Shown: one piece after another, positions 26,786-36,326 of the stretch | Position numbering within the stretch: position 1 is the stretch's first letter | Layout: each line of letters opens with the position of its first letter | Assembly (NCBI RefSeq): GCF_004358675.1 | Contig: NZ_SMZO01000029.1 | Coordinates: 1 to 47,001 of the forward strand | Reading direction: 5' to 3' | DNA: 47,001 nucleotides | Source of the DNA: Meridianimarinicoccus aquatilis | Lineage (GTDB): Bacteria; Pseudomonadota; Alphaproteobacteria; Rhodobacterales; Rhodobacteraceae | Notes under the pieces: model-generated | Databases searched by the model: none | Told to the model about the DNA's origin: nothing | The model's input: only the letters and a program-made list of their open reading frames with translations | Position numbers and translations under genes: made by a program

Positions 26786-28624
26786 TCAGGCGGCTTCGCG
26801 CGCCTGACGGTTCCAAAGCCGTGCGTACTGCCCATCCAATGCAAGCAACTTGTCATGGTTTCCACGCTCAATCACTTGACCATCTTCCATGACAAGAATT
26901 GTGTCGGCCTCTACAACTGTGGACAGGCGATGCGCGATGGTAATCACGGTCCGTCCCGTGCTCATGGCACGAAGGCTGTCTTGGATATCCCGCTCTGTCT
27001 GGGTGTCGAGTGCGCTTGTTGCTTCATCAAGCAGGACAATGGGTGGGTTCTTGAGTAATGTTCTGGCAATGCCGACGCGCTGCTTCTCTCCGCCGGACAG
27101 TTTTAGCCCGCGCTCGCCCACCTGAGTCTCGTACCCTTCGGGAAGGGACGCGATAAAATCGTGCAACCTTGCCGCACGCGCCGCCTCTTCGATTTCAGCG
27201 CGCGTGGCCCCGTCGCGGCCATAGGCAATGTTATAATAAAGCGTATCGTTGAACAGAACGGTGTCTTGCGGAACGATCCCGATGGCATCATGCAGACTGC
27301 TTTGTGTGATGTCGCGCAGGTCTTGGCCATCAATTGTCACTGCCCCGGCCGAGACGTCATAAAACCGAAACAGCAGTCGCCCGATGGTCGATTTTCCCGC
27401 ACCAGAAGCGCCGACAAGCGCCACGGTATGCCCCGGTGGCACGTCAAAGCTTATCCCCTTAAGGATTGGTCGCGCCGCATCATAGCCAAACTCGACATTA
27501 TCAAACCGAACTCGCCCATCGGTGATGCGCAGCGCAGGCGCACCGGGTTTGTCCGACACTTCGGGCGGCTGATCCAATAGCGCGAACATCTCGCCCATGT
27601 CGATCAAGCTTTGCCGAATTTCCCGGTACACCATCCCAAGCATGTTCAGAGGTATGGTAATCTGGATCATGTAGGCGTTGACCATAACAAAGTCGCCAAC
27701 AGTCAACTCGCCGCGGCTAACGCCAAACGCCGCCATGACCATCACGCCGATCAAGCCCGCTGAAATGAGCAGGGACTGCCCGAAATTCAGGAACGCCAGG
27801 GAATAGGATGTGCGCAGCGCCGCATCCTCGTACCCAGCCATCGCGCTGTCGTATCGACGCGCTTCGCGGTCTTCAGCCCCGAAATATTTGACTGTTTCGA
27901 AGTTCAACAGGCTATCGATAGCCTTTTGGTTGGCGTCCGTATCCTGACGGTTCATTTCGCGCCGAATGCCGACACGCCATTCGGTCACCTTAAAGGTAAA
28001 GGCGACGTAAAATATAACCGTCACCAGCACGACGACCAAATACCAGATGTCGAACAGGGTCGCGAGAACGATACCCACCATCAACAACTCAAGCATCAAC
28101 GGGCCAATGCTGAGCAGGATGAAGCGCAACAGGAACGACACGGCTTTCACGCCACGTTCCATGATCCGGCTCAACCCGCCTGTCTTGCGGGTGATGTGGT
28201 ATCGCAATGACATGCGGTGAATATGGGTGAAAGTCTCGATCGCGACGGCACGCAGCGCACGTTGGCCCACGCGGGCAAAAATCACGTCGCGCAGTTGCTG
28301 AAATCCGACGTTTAGGACACGCGCAACACCATAGGCCACGGTCAGACCGACCGCTCCCATCGCCAGCATGAAGGGCGCATCGCCGCCACCTTCGCCTGCG
28401 AGCGAGTCCACCGCCGCCTTGTAGAAAAACGGTGTTCCGACCGCGACAATTTTCGCCACCACAAGCGCCAGAAGGGCAGCGACAACGCGCACACGGACCC
28501 ATGGCGCATCGTCGGGCCAAAGATACGGCCCAACGCGCGCAATGATGCTGAACGCACCTGCCTCTTCCCCGTTCTGGGGCTTTATGCGGTCTTCGGGCGC
28601 GGTTGCGTCCGTGCTTGGTCTCAT
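26786..28624 (-). CDS. ATM1-type ABC exporter (ATP-binding/permease half-transporter)
   Basis: A 612-residue half-transporter: about six helices (residues 45-330) plus a nucleotide-binding domain. The Walker A is GASGAGKST, the signature LSGGEKQRVGIART and the Walker B IVLLDEATSALD. The loop NRQDTDANQKAIDSLLNFETVKYF is the mark of the Atm1/HMT1 subfamily, whose members export glutathione conjugates, glutathione-metal species or a sulfur-containing compound linked to Fe-S assembly. The homodimer sits in the inner membrane. A GTG at 28675 would add 17 residues; I prefer the ATG at 28624, but neither has a clear ribosome binding site. It follows a LysM protein gene on the same strand. Confidence 0.93.
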   Translation of the reverse strand: MRPSTDATAPEDRIKPQNGEEAGAFSIIARVGPYLWPDDAPWVRVRVVAALLALVVAKIVAVGTPFFYKAAVDSLAGEGGGDAPFMLAMGAVGLTVAYGVARVLNVGFQQLRDVIFARVGQRALRAVAIETFTHIHRMSLRYHITRKTGGLSRIMERGVKAVSFLLRFILLSIGPLMLELLMVGIVLATLFDIWYLVVVLVTVIFYVAFTFKVTEWRVGIRREMNRQDTDANQKAIDSLLNFETVKYFGAEDREARRYDSAMAGYEDAALRTSYSLAFLNFGQSLLISAGLIGVMVMAAFGVSRGELTVGDFVMVNAYMIQITIPLNMLGMVYREIRQSLIDMGEMFALLDQPPEVSDKPGAPALRITDGRVRFDNVEFGYDAARPILKGISFDVPPGHTVALVGASGAGKSTIGRLLFRFYDVSAGAVTIDGQDLRDITQSSLHDAIGIVPQDTVLFNDTLYYNIAYGRDGATRAEIEEAARAARLHDFIASLPEGYETQVGERGLKLSGGEKQRVGIARTLLKNPPIVLLDEATSALDTQTERDIQDSLRAMSTGRTVITIAHRLSTVVEADTILVMEDGQVIERGNHDKLLALDGQYARLWNRQAREAA

Positions 28625-28678
28625 CGAGGGATCCGTGTTTGTCTCATGCGTTGCACGTAGTGCCCCGCGCAGCACTTG

Positions 28679-30061
28679 TCACGGGCGCACTTCAGCCGGC
28701 AGTTCGAACACCTGACCGGGATAAATCAGATCGGGGTTTCGAATGTCGCTTCGGTTTGCATCATAGACCTGAACATAGCGTGTTCCATCCCCGTATCGGT
28801 CCCGCGCAATGGCCCACAACGTGGCCCCGGGCTGAACGGTCACGACCCTTGCAGGCGCACCGGCCAGCGCCGCAGCAACAACGCCGGGGGCCTCGCGCCG
28901 AAACGGTAGTGCAACTTCGTCAGACACGGCACCGTGATCATCCTGACGCAATACGCTGAGCGCGTAGTCACCCGGTGCCACATCGGTCAGGCTGAGCGTC
29001 CATGCCCCATCGGCATCCGGGGCAATTTTTGCCTGCACATTGCCATCAAGTCGGGCGCTCACAGTGCCACCCGGCGCAGCGCGGCCGCGCAAAACGACTG
29101 CCCCGTCGGCACCGTAGTCGAGGCTATCCAACCGTACTTGTCCCAGGCCCGACAAGGGCGCTGTTTGCAAAATCCGCACGCCGCCTTCGTCGCTGAGAAG
29201 CGCGCGCGCAGGGGCGGAGGGCGCGGCAGCGACTTTGACCGGCGCCGAGAGTGTTTGGTCGTCCGGGGTGGACGTCTGGGCGGACTCTGCGAGGCCAGAC
29301 GCAGGTGCAACCACAGATTGCGGGTCCGCGGCCGGCACACCGCCAGAAAGATCAATGTCTGGATCTGCCGGTGCGTGCGCTATGTCCAACGAACCGGGCC
29401 GCGTCGGCGGCGCAGCGGCAAGTAGCGCGCTGGCTGAAGTCGGCTGCACCCCGTCAACTGGTTTGGGAATCTCAGGCCCCTGCCCGGCCAAGCCCGGTGA
29501 AGCCCCGACCGCGCGCCCCGGCGCAAGCAAAACAGTGTCGCGCGATGACAGAACTTCGCCAGCACGGTCTTGGGCCACAAGCCACATGACACGTGCATCA
29601 ACGGATGATTCAAGGGTCACAAAGACAACGAACTGTCCTGCAGCGTCGCTTTCGGTCTTGGCGCGGGTCACACCGTCGACCACAAGCGACACTTGCGCAA
29701 GCGGATCCGCTGTTCCAGCCACAAGGGTCGTGCCATCCGGTTCCATCCGGACGACTTCAAACTCTGGCTCACCGGCGGACGCGTCAGGTTCAGCGCGTGC
29801 AGCCTCTGCATCAGCAGCGTCTTCTGCGCTTGGCGCGCCGCTAGTTGGCGCCGATGCGCGCTCAGGCGCGGGGGAGGCCGTTGTGGGGACTGGTTGCAAC
29901 CGAAGATCTGGCAAGTAAATGACAGCAGCTATGATGACACCAACGCCGCAAAGGCCCAGCCCGCCCCAAACGCGAAATGGGGATGTCGAAGAGGAAGTTG
30001 GTTCGGCAGACACAGGTGCAAGGCTTTCTGGCGGCAAAGCTGAATTCTGCTTACATAGCAA
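28679..30061 (-). CDS. LysM-domain envelope protein
   Basis: A 460-residue protein with one N-terminal transmembrane helix (about residues 31-50) and a long Ala/Pro/Ser/Asp-rich extracytoplasmic linker. Two Ig-like beta segments with parallel wording are visible (VRMEPDGTTLVAGTADPLAQ and the later LDYGADGAVVLRGRAAPGG). The C-terminal LysM domain (about residues 408-457) reads VTVQPGATLWAIARDRYGDG and ends in YPGQVFELP. LysM binds peptidoglycan, so an envelope-spanning anchor role is likely. The start is uncertain: the longest frame begins with TTG at 30061, 15 bases after rarD, and no early ATG exists. Probably co-transcribed with rarD and the ABC exporter. Confidence 0.82.
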   Translation of the reverse strand: MLCKQNSALPPESLAPVSAEPTSSSTSPFRVWGGLGLCGVGVIIAAVIYLPDLRLQPVPTTASPAPERASAPTSGAPSAEDAADAEAARAEPDASAGEPEFEVVRMEPDGTTLVAGTADPLAQVSLVVDGVTRAKTESDAAGQFVVFVTLESSVDARVMWLVAQDRAGEVLSSRDTVLLAPGRAVGASPGLAGQGPEIPKPVDGVQPTSASALLAAAPPTRPGSLDIAHAPADPDIDLSGGVPAADPQSVVAPASGLAESAQTSTPDDQTLSAPVKVAAAPSAPARALLSDEGGVRILQTAPLSGLGQVRLDSLDYGADGAVVLRGRAAPGGTVSARLDGNVQAKIAPDADGAWTLSLTDVAPGDYALSVLRQDDHGAVSDEVALPFRREAPGVVAAALAGAPARVVTVQPGATLWAIARDRYGDGTRYVQVYDANRSDIRNPDLIYPGQVFELPAEVRP

Positions 30062-30076
30062 GGTACTTACGCTGGG

Positions 30077-31003
30077 TCAAAGCTCTTTGGTGGACTTCGA
30101 AGCGGCGGTACGGCGCGCTGCTTGAAAGCTATCGAATGAATAGATGGCGAGACCGGCCCATATCAACGGAAACGCTATCGCATGCCATGTGGTCACAAGC
30201 TCGCCGAAAACCACAGCAGCGCACAGAAATTGCAGCGTGGGGTTCAGATACTGTATCAGGCCTATGGTCGGAAGCGTAACCCGTTGCGCTGCATACGAAA
30301 AAAGGATCAGCGGCATACCCGTCAACGGCCCTGACAAGATCAGAAGCACCGTCGCACCCATGTCATGGGGAAACACGGCTCCCGGACGACCCGTCATATC
30401 TGTCCATCCTGCGAAATGGACACCCGCAAGCCAAACCACTGCCAGCGGTGCAAGCAAAAGTACTTCGGCCCCGACTGTTTCCATCGCGTCTGCCTTCAGG
30501 CGCCGTTTGAAAACACCGTAGAGCCCAAAGGTTATCGCAAGCAAAATTGACAGCTTCGGGATCACCCCCAGCCCAACAGTCAATACCGTGACAGCGACCG
30601 TCGCCATCGCCACGGCGACCCACTGCACCGGGCGCAGACGGTCCTTGTAAAGCGCGAAGCCAAGCATGACGGCGACGAGCGGAAAGATGTAATACCCGAG
30701 CGACGCTTCAAGCCCATGACCAGTTTGCACCGCATAGATGAAACCGCCCCAATTCACCGAAATTGCGGCCGCAGCACATAGTGTCAACACAAAGCGATTG
30801 CGCCCGCCAAGGCAGGTACGGATCCACGCGCGATGGCCACGCAGACGAAGGATTACCGCGAAACACAGCAGCGACCAGATCGTCCGGTGTGCCAGCACTT
30901 CCAGCGGAGGCACATCGGACAGCAGCTTGTAGTACAGGGGCGATAGCCCCCAAATGGTGCAAGCGCCGATCATCGTCAGCACGCCTTTCATGCCGTCCGA
31001 CAT
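30077..31003 (-). CDS. rarD: RarD-type EamA transporter
   Basis: A 308-residue drug/metabolite-superfamily permease with ten hydrophobic helices in two EamA halves. RarD marks are the N-terminus MKGVLTMIGACTIWGLSPLYYK, the sequence VPPLEVLAHRTIWSL after the first helix, and the eighth-helix region LPTIGLIQYLNPTLQFL. The physiological substrate of RarD is not well defined (the name comes from a chloramphenicol-sensitivity annotation). The ATG at 31003 has GGAG nine bases upstream; ATG 31012 abuts the same GGAG too closely. It is divergent from the P450 gene. Confidence 0.9.
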   Translation of the reverse strand: MSDGMKGVLTMIGACTIWGLSPLYYKLLSDVPPLEVLAHRTIWSLLCFAVILRLRGHRAWIRTCLGGRNRFVLTLCAAAAISVNWGGFIYAVQTGHGLEASLGYYIFPLVAVMLGFALYKDRLRPVQWVAVAMATVAVTVLTVGLGVIPKLSILLAITFGLYGVFKRRLKADAMETVGAEVLLLAPLAVVWLAGVHFAGWTDMTGRPGAVFPHDMGATVLLILSGPLTGMPLILFSYAAQRVTLPTIGLIQYLNPTLQFLCAAVVFGELVTTWHAIAFPLIWAGLAIYSFDSFQAARRTAASKSTKEL

Positions 31004-31131
31004 GCGGGTCATCTCCGGTTGTTTCCCATGCCCAAAATCAGATGGGTCCAAACACCGCAAGTCCTGAAAAGTGGTCGACGCCCTGTTCAAGCATCTGGAA
31101 AATTCCACCTCGCAGCTTTACGCCACAAAAG

Positions 31132-32316
31132 ATGAAACATGTATCGCAGCCCTTTACAGATCCTGAGTTCGTTCAAAACCCCTACGGCTTTTACGACGCC
31201 GCACGCGCGCACGGCCCGGTCGTATTCTGGACCGAATACGGATTGCCCGCCTTGATGGGGTATGCCGAAGTGACCGCCGCCCTGCGCGACCGGCGCATGG
31301 GCCGCGTTCCGCCTGATGGGTTGCCCGGCTTTTCGCCCGATATGTCCGATTTTGCTCGGGCCGAAGCATTTTCCCTGCTCAATTTGGAGGGCGACCGCCA
31401 CGCAAGGTTACGCAGTCACGTTCTGCGCGCGTTTACCTCCCGCAGAGTGGCGGCGCTTGCGCCTGAAATCAAAGCGTTATGCGAAAGTCTGATCGACGCC
31501 TTTCCCAAAGAAACGTCTTTTGACCTGGTTGCAGCCTATGCCGCACGAGTTCCGGTCATTGTGATTGCACGGCTTTTGGGAGTGCCCGAAACAGCGTGCG
31601 CACAGCTTTTGAGTTGGTCTCATGCAATGGTTGCCATGTATCGCCCAAATGTCAGCGCCGAGGATGCGCGCGCAGCCAATGACGCGTCGCGGGAATTTTC
31701 CGACTGGCTGGGCCATGTCATGGATACCAAGCGCAACAATGGCAAGGATGACCTACTTACCGCTTTGCTGGACGCAGAAACGCACGGCGCCCTGACCCGT
31801 GACGAATGCCTCGCCACGGTGATCTTGCTTTTGAACGCTGGACACGAAGCAACAGTGCACAGCCTTGGGAATGCAGTGGTGCGCTTGTTGAGCGAAGGAC
31901 ACGCCGACAGCCTTACCGCGCCAAAGCAGATTGCGGCGACGGTTGAAGAATGCCTCAGGATCGATCCCCCGCTGCATGTTTTCGCGCGCTATGTCCTGGA
32001 ACCTCTGGAAATCGGCGGTCACGCATTTGAACCGGGCGATGAGGTGCTCTGTATGTTGGGCGCGGCCAACCGTGACCCCAGCGCTTTTGACGCCCCCGAT
32101 CGCTTTCGACCTGGCCGAACCGGTCCAACGCTCACCAGTTTCGGCGCTGGCGTACATTTTTGCCTTGGCGCCCCGTTGGCGAGACTGGAGTTGCAGATTG
32201 CGTTGCAAGTGCTGTTTGAACGATGTCCTGACCTGAACCTTTCAATGCCGGCCGAACTGGCAGACATCTATCACTTTCACGGACATGCACGCCTTATGGT
32301 GACCTGCGGCAGTTAG
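31132..32316 (+). CDS. Cytochrome P450
   Basis: A 394-residue soluble bacterial P450 monooxygenase. The haem-ligand loop is FGAGVHFCLGAPLARLE with Cys344. The K-helix ExxR is Glu273-Arg276 (EECLR). The I-helix oxygen-activation motif is AGHEAT (residues 236-241), where Ala replaces the more usual Asp/Glu-Thr neighbour arrangement AGxET. The protein starts MKHVSQPFTDPEFVQNPYGFY, as class I P450s do. Electrons would need a ferredoxin and reductase; neither is adjacent, though an FPR-type reductase lies at 37.5 kb. Substrate unknown. Its stop overlaps the convergent Lrp-type regulator by four bases. Confidence 0.93.
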   Translation: MKHVSQPFTDPEFVQNPYGFYDAARAHGPVVFWTEYGLPALMGYAEVTAALRDRRMGRVPPDGLPGFSPDMSDFARAEAFSLLNLEGDRHARLRSHVLRAFTSRRVAALAPEIKALCESLIDAFPKETSFDLVAAYAARVPVIVIARLLGVPETACAQLLSWSHAMVAMYRPNVSAEDARAANDASREFSDWLGHVMDTKRNNGKDDLLTALLDAETHGALTRDECLATVILLLNAGHEATVHSLGNAVVRLLSEGHADSLTAPKQIAATVEECLRIDPPLHVFARYVLEPLEIGGHAFEPGDEVLCMLGAANRDPSAFDAPDRFRPGRTGPTLTSFGAGVHFCLGAPLARLELQIALQVLFERCPDLNLSMPAELADIYHFHGHARLMVTCGS

Positions 32317-32774
32317 ACCGGCAACGCAGTGGTGTGTTTGATCCGCTCCATAGACAACAGTGCAGTGACGTTGAAAATCCGCACTTCCGAAATCAGCGCC
32401 TGATAAAAATCGTCATAGGCGCGGGCGTTGGCGACCTGAACTTTCAGGATGTAGTCAATTTCACCAGCAAGCCGATGCGCCTCAAGCACTTCGGGGCGTG
32501 CGCGCAAGGTTTCCAAGAATTTGTTCTGCCACTCGGCTTCGTGTTCCGAGGTCCGGATCAGAACGAAAAAACACGCTTCCAAACCCAGCTTGTCAGGATC
32601 AAGAATAACAGTGGTCGCACCGATGACGCCCGTCTCGCGCATTTTGCGAATCCGGTTCCAGACCGGAGTCTTGGACGAACCAACCTTGCTGGCGATTTCA
32701 TCCAAAGTCTGGCTGGCATCAGCTTGAAGTTCTGTAAGAATTTTTCGGTCTAGGTCGTCCACGCGGGCATTCAT
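32313..32774 (-). CDS. Lrp/AsnC-family transcriptional regulator
   Basis: A 153-residue regulator: N-terminal winged helix (LDRKILTELQADASQTLDEIA then GSSKTPVWNRIRKMRETGVI) and a C-terminal RAM/ligand-binding domain (FVLIRTSEHEAEW to MERIKHTTALPV, with GEIDYILKVQV). The ATG at 32774 gives the usual length; the frame is open upstream to 32831. It is divergent from the cysG-sulfite reductase operon with a 157-base shared region containing a perfect TATTG/CAATA palindrome. It may therefore control that operon and itself in response to an amino acid or sulfur metabolite. This is inference from position. Confidence 0.92.
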   Translation of the reverse strand: MNARVDDLDRKILTELQADASQTLDEIASKVGSSKTPVWNRIRKMRETGVIGATTVILDPDKLGLEACFFVLIRTSEHEAEWQNKFLETLRARPEVLEAHRLAGEIDYILKVQVANARAYDDFYQALISEVRIFNVTALLSMERIKHTTALPV

Positions 32775-32862
32775 TCCGATTGCACTCCATTCTTGAGACA
32801 GTCTTTCCATGCAGCCCGCCAATTGGAACATTTTTCCTTATTAGACCGGGATACTAGGCATC

Positions 32863-32875
32863 TATTGGGACAATA
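32863..32875. promoter_or_regulatory. Candidate operator in the lrp-cysG divergent region
   Basis: A perfect inverted repeat TATTG-GGA-CAATA lies 56 bases before the cysG ATG in an AT-rich stretch. Its position between a divergent Lrp-type regulator and the sulfate-assimilation operon makes it a candidate binding site. Not demonstrated. Confidence 0.35.
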
Positions 32876-32931
32876 TTCTATATACACTAGCAAGCCCAGC
32901 CTAAAGCCACGCAATCAGGACCGCACACGAC

Positions 32932-34332
32932 ATGCAACATTTTCCGATCTTTGTCGCCCTTGCTGGACGCCGTGTCGTTTTGTCGGGCGGCGGTGCAGCG
33001 GCACTGGCCAAGCTGCGCATTCTTTTGAAAACAGAAGCGCATGTGACCGTGTTCGCCGAACATCCCGCTCCAGAAATCGAGGCGTGGGATACGGTGGGTA
33101 AGTTGCGATTGGTCCGCCGCGCGGCCGAGGTTGGCGACGCGCTGTGCGCTGTGCTTGCTTATGGCGCCAACGAAGATGCTGCCGAAGACGCGCGTTTTGC
33201 CATGCTGGCCCGTGCCGACGGGGCGTTGGTAAACATCGTCGACAATCTGGAAAACAGCCAGTTCATCACCCCGGCCATCGTAGACCGCGATCCAGTGACG
33301 GTCGCGATCGGAACCGAAGGTGCGGCGCCTGTGCTGGCCCGCAAGATCAAGGCCGACCTTGAGGCCGCGCTGCCAGTTCGCCTTGGTGTTCTTGCGCGGA
33401 TCGGCAAGAGCTTTCGCAAGGCTGCTGACATTCTGCCCATGGGCCGGAAACGTCGTGATTTTTGGGCCGACTACTATTTCGGAACAGGGCCGCATGCACT
33501 TGAGGACGGTGGCGAGGAAGGCGCGCGCGCTGAATTGAGCAAGCTGCTGGACCGCCACACGACAACAGCGCCTGAAGCGGGCCGCGTTCAGTTCGTCGGT
33601 GCAGGACCGGGCGATCCAGAGCTGCTGACCCTGAAAGCCCGCCGTGCGCTCGATACAGCGGATGTTATTATCCATGACAGACTTATCGCACCCGAAATCC
33701 TTGAGTTGGCTCGGCGCGAAGCCGATTTGATTTCCGCAGGTAAAGAAGGTTTCGGCCCATCCATGCCGCAAGACCAGATTAACGCTTTGATCGTCGAACA
33801 CGTCCGTGCGGGTGCCCATGTCGTGCGGCTGAAATCCGGCGACCCAACCGTATATGGCCGTCTAGACGAAGAAATCGAAGCCGTCGAAGCTGCTGGGCAA
33901 TCTTGGTCGGTTGTGCCGGGCATTACCGCAGCTTCGGCTGCCGTGGCAAGCGCAGGTCAAAGCTTGACCCGGCGCGGGCGCAATTCTGAAATGCGGTTTC
34001 TGACAGGCCACGATATGGACGGCTTTGCCGAACATGACTGGCAGGCGCTGGCCCGCCCCGGCACGGTCGCGGCTATTTACATGGCCAAGCGGGGCGCGCG
34101 CTTCCTTCAAGGGCGTCTGATGATGCACGGCGCCGCGTCTGATACCCCTGTGACCCTTGTCGAGAACGCATCCCGCAAAGACGAACGGGTGATTTCAGCC
34201 ACCCTCGGAACGCTCTCGGACGACATCAAGGCTGCAGCACTCACAGGCCCCGCATTGCTGCTGTACGGGATCGCCCCGCGCGAAGCCGCAGCCACCCTGC
34301 CCCAGTTTTCACCGAAGGACATCGCGCTATGA
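32932..34332 (+). CDS. cysG: Siroheme synthase CysG
   Basis: A 466-residue trifunctional enzyme making siroheme, the cofactor of sulfite reductase. The N-terminal part (residues 1 to about 205) is the precorrin-2 dehydrogenase/sirohydrochlorin ferrochelatase domain (VVLSGGGAAALAKLRILLK nucleotide-binding start, MGRKRRDFWADYYFG). The C-terminal part is the SAM-dependent uroporphyrinogen-III methyltransferase (VGAGPGDPELLTLKARRAL, DVIIHDRLI, VVRLKSGDPTVYGR, PGITAASAA). It is the first gene of the operon, with AGGA 11 bases before the ATG. Its stop overlaps the next start (ATGA). Confidence 0.96.
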   Translation: MQHFPIFVALAGRRVVLSGGGAAALAKLRILLKTEAHVTVFAEHPAPEIEAWDTVGKLRLVRRAAEVGDALCAVLAYGANEDAAEDARFAMLARADGALVNIVDNLENSQFITPAIVDRDPVTVAIGTEGAAPVLARKIKADLEAALPVRLGVLARIGKSFRKAADILPMGRKRRDFWADYYFGTGPHALEDGGEEGARAELSKLLDRHTTTAPEAGRVQFVGAGPGDPELLTLKARRALDTADVIIHDRLIAPEILELARREADLISAGKEGFGPSMPQDQINALIVEHVRAGAHVVRLKSGDPTVYGRLDEEIEAVEAAGQSWSVVPGITAASAAVASAGQSLTRRGRNSEMRFLTGHDMDGFAEHDWQALARPGTVAAIYMAKRGARFLQGRLMMHGAASDTPVTLVENASRKDERVISATLGTLSDDIKAAALTGPALLLYGIAPREAAATLPQFSPKDIAL

Positions 34333-34634
34333 GCCGCCGTTTCACACCAAAAGTCATCACCGCAAATGATCTTCGCGAAGGCGACGTGATCTATCTGACC
34401 GCCGATGATCGCTGGAGCCGCAATCATTCAGAGGCTGAGTTGATTGACGACGAAGCTCATGCGGAAATTCGGCTGATCCACGCAACGCGCCAGTCGAGCG
34501 ATATCGTTGGCGCGTATTTGGCTGATGCGAAATCCGGCCCACATGGCCCCGAGCCGGTACATTTCCGCGAAGCCTTCCGGGCGCGCGGGCCTTCAAACTA
34601 TGCCCACGGCAAACAAGCAGAACGTCACGGTTAA
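34329..34634 (+). CDS. DUF2849 protein of the sulfite-reductase operon
   Basis: A 101-residue soluble protein that I assign to DUF2849 by its N-terminus (RFTPKVITANDLREGDVIYLT) and its fixed place between cysG and sulfite reductase in alphaproteobacteria. The N-terminal half looks like a small beta-barrel, and the C-terminal half is polar (FREAFRARGPSNY). Function unknown. Translation is coupled to cysG through a four-base overlap. Constant linkage suggests a role in siroheme delivery or in assembly of the reductase, but this is only inference. Confidence 0.85.
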   Translation: MSRRFTPKVITANDLREGDVIYLTADDRWSRNHSEAELIDDEAHAEIRLIHATRQSSDIVGAYLADAKSGPHGPEPVHFREAFRARGPSNYAHGKQAERHG

Positions 34635-34646
34635 GAGGTTTTCCAG

Positions 34647-36326
34647 ATGTATACGTATACCGAATTCGACGAAGCCTTTGTTCGCAACCGCGTGGCCCAG
34701 TTTCGGGGTCAAGTAAACCGGAGGCTTGACGGCTCGCTGACCGAAGACGAATTCAAGCCGCTGCGCTTGATGAACGGTCTGTACCTGCAACTTCACGCCT
34801 ACATGCTGCGGGTTGCGATCCCTTACGGCACTTTGAACAGTGGCCAGATGCGCCAGTTGGCATATTTGGCTGACAAGTGGGATAAGGGCTATGGCCACTT
34901 CACCACGCGCCAGAATATTCAATATAACTGGCCAAAACTGGGCGATGTGCCTGACATGCTTGATGCGCTGGCGGATGTCGGCATGCACGCCATTCAGACC
35001 AGCGGAAACACAATCCGGAACGTGACCGCTGACCATTTCGCCGGTGCCGCTGCCGACGAGATTGAAGACCCGCGCCCCGTGGCCGAGCTTCTGCGCCAAT
35101 GGTCTACTGACCATCCAGAGTTTCAATTCCTGCCGCGCAAGTTCAAGATTGCAGTCACCGGAAGCCCGACAGACCGCGCCGTAACCAAGGCCCACGATAT
35201 TGGCCTGCGCATGGTGCGGAACGCCGCTGGTGAGCCGGGATTTGAAGTCATCGTCGGCGGCGGTCTTGGCCGGACACCGATGATCGGCAAGGTCATCAAC
35301 GAATTCCTGCCAAAGGCTGATCTGTTGCCCTATTGCGAAGCCATTGTCGCCACGTACAACCTGCTGGGGCGTCGCGACAACAAATACAAGGCGCGGATCA
35401 AGATCACCGTACATGAGAACGGCCTTGATACGTTCCGCGAATTGGTTGACGCGCGCTTTGCCGAAATTCGCGGCGAATTCAGCGGCGTGGATCAAAAGAT
35501 CTTGGCCGGTATCGAAGCACAGTTCGCCCCGCCACCGTTGCGGCAGGCCGAGACCACCTCGTTTGAAGTGCGTTATGCCGCTGATCCGGTGTTCCGGTCC
35601 TGGGCCGATACCAACTTGTCCGCGCACAAGTCCGCAGACCATGCGATCGTAACCGTTTCGATCAAAAAGCAGGGCCAGACGCCCGGTGATGCCACGTCAG
35701 ATCAAATGCGCCTTCTGGCCGATATTGCGGCAACACACGCCTATGACGAATTGCGCATCAGCCATGAGCAGAATGTGATCTTGCCCCATGTGCACAAATC
35801 CGACCTGCCTGCGATTTACGATGCGTTGGCGTCAGTAGAACTGGCCACAGCCAATGTGGGCCTAGTGTCGGATATCATCGCATGCCCCGGCATGGATTAC
35901 TGCGCATTGGCGACAGCCAGATCGATTCCAGTGGCCCAAACAATCGCGACGCGATTTGATGAATTGAAGCTGGAACACGAAATCGGGCCGCTGAAGATCA
36001 AGATTTCGGGCTGCATCAACGCATGCGGGCATCACCACGTGGGGCATATCGGTATTCTTGGCCTCGACCGCGCTGGCGTTGAGAACTACCAGATCACTCT
36101 GGGCGGCGATGGCACGGAAACAGCTGTGATCGGAGAACGTACAGGCCCCGGATTCGCCTATGATGAGATAGTTCCAGCAATCGAACGTCTCATCGGAGCA
36201 TATCTGAACATTCGCCAAAGCGATGACGAGACCTTTATCGAAACCTACCGCCGCCTTGGCATGGAGCCGTTCAAGGACGCCTTGTACGGAGAAAGCGCGC
36301 GAAGCGGGCGGGCTCATGCGGCCTGA
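34647..36326 (+). CDS. Nitrite/sulfite reductase hemoprotein (assimilatory sulfite reductase)
   Basis: A 559-residue siroheme/[4Fe-4S] enzyme reducing sulfite to sulfide with six electrons. The cluster ligands are Cys413 and Cys419 (CPGMDYC) and Cys456 and Cys460 (CINAC), followed by GHHHVGHIGILG. The two ferredoxin-like halves are visible at YGHFTTRQNIQYNW and at YDELRISHEQNVILPHV. Length and layout fit ferredoxin-dependent or small CysI-like sulfite reductases. The gene lies between siroheme synthesis and APS reductase, so sulfite rather than nitrite is the likely substrate. An FPR gene downstream is the probable electron source. Its 3' end overlaps cysH by 11 bases. Confidence 0.93.
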   Translation: MYTYTEFDEAFVRNRVAQFRGQVNRRLDGSLTEDEFKPLRLMNGLYLQLHAYMLRVAIPYGTLNSGQMRQLAYLADKWDKGYGHFTTRQNIQYNWPKLGDVPDMLDALADVGMHAIQTSGNTIRNVTADHFAGAAADEIEDPRPVAELLRQWSTDHPEFQFLPRKFKIAVTGSPTDRAVTKAHDIGLRMVRNAAGEPGFEVIVGGGLGRTPMIGKVINEFLPKADLLPYCEAIVATYNLLGRRDNKYKARIKITVHENGLDTFRELVDARFAEIRGEFSGVDQKILAGIEAQFAPPPLRQAETTSFEVRYAADPVFRSWADTNLSAHKSADHAIVTVSIKKQGQTPGDATSDQMRLLADIAATHAYDELRISHEQNVILPHVHKSDLPAIYDALASVELATANVGLVSDIIACPGMDYCALATARSIPVAQTIATRFDELKLEHEIGPLKIKISGCINACGHHHVGHIGILGLDRAGVENYQITLGGDGTETAVIGERTGPGFAYDEIVPAIERLIGAYLNIRQSDDETFIETYRRLGMEPFKDALYGESARSGRAHAA

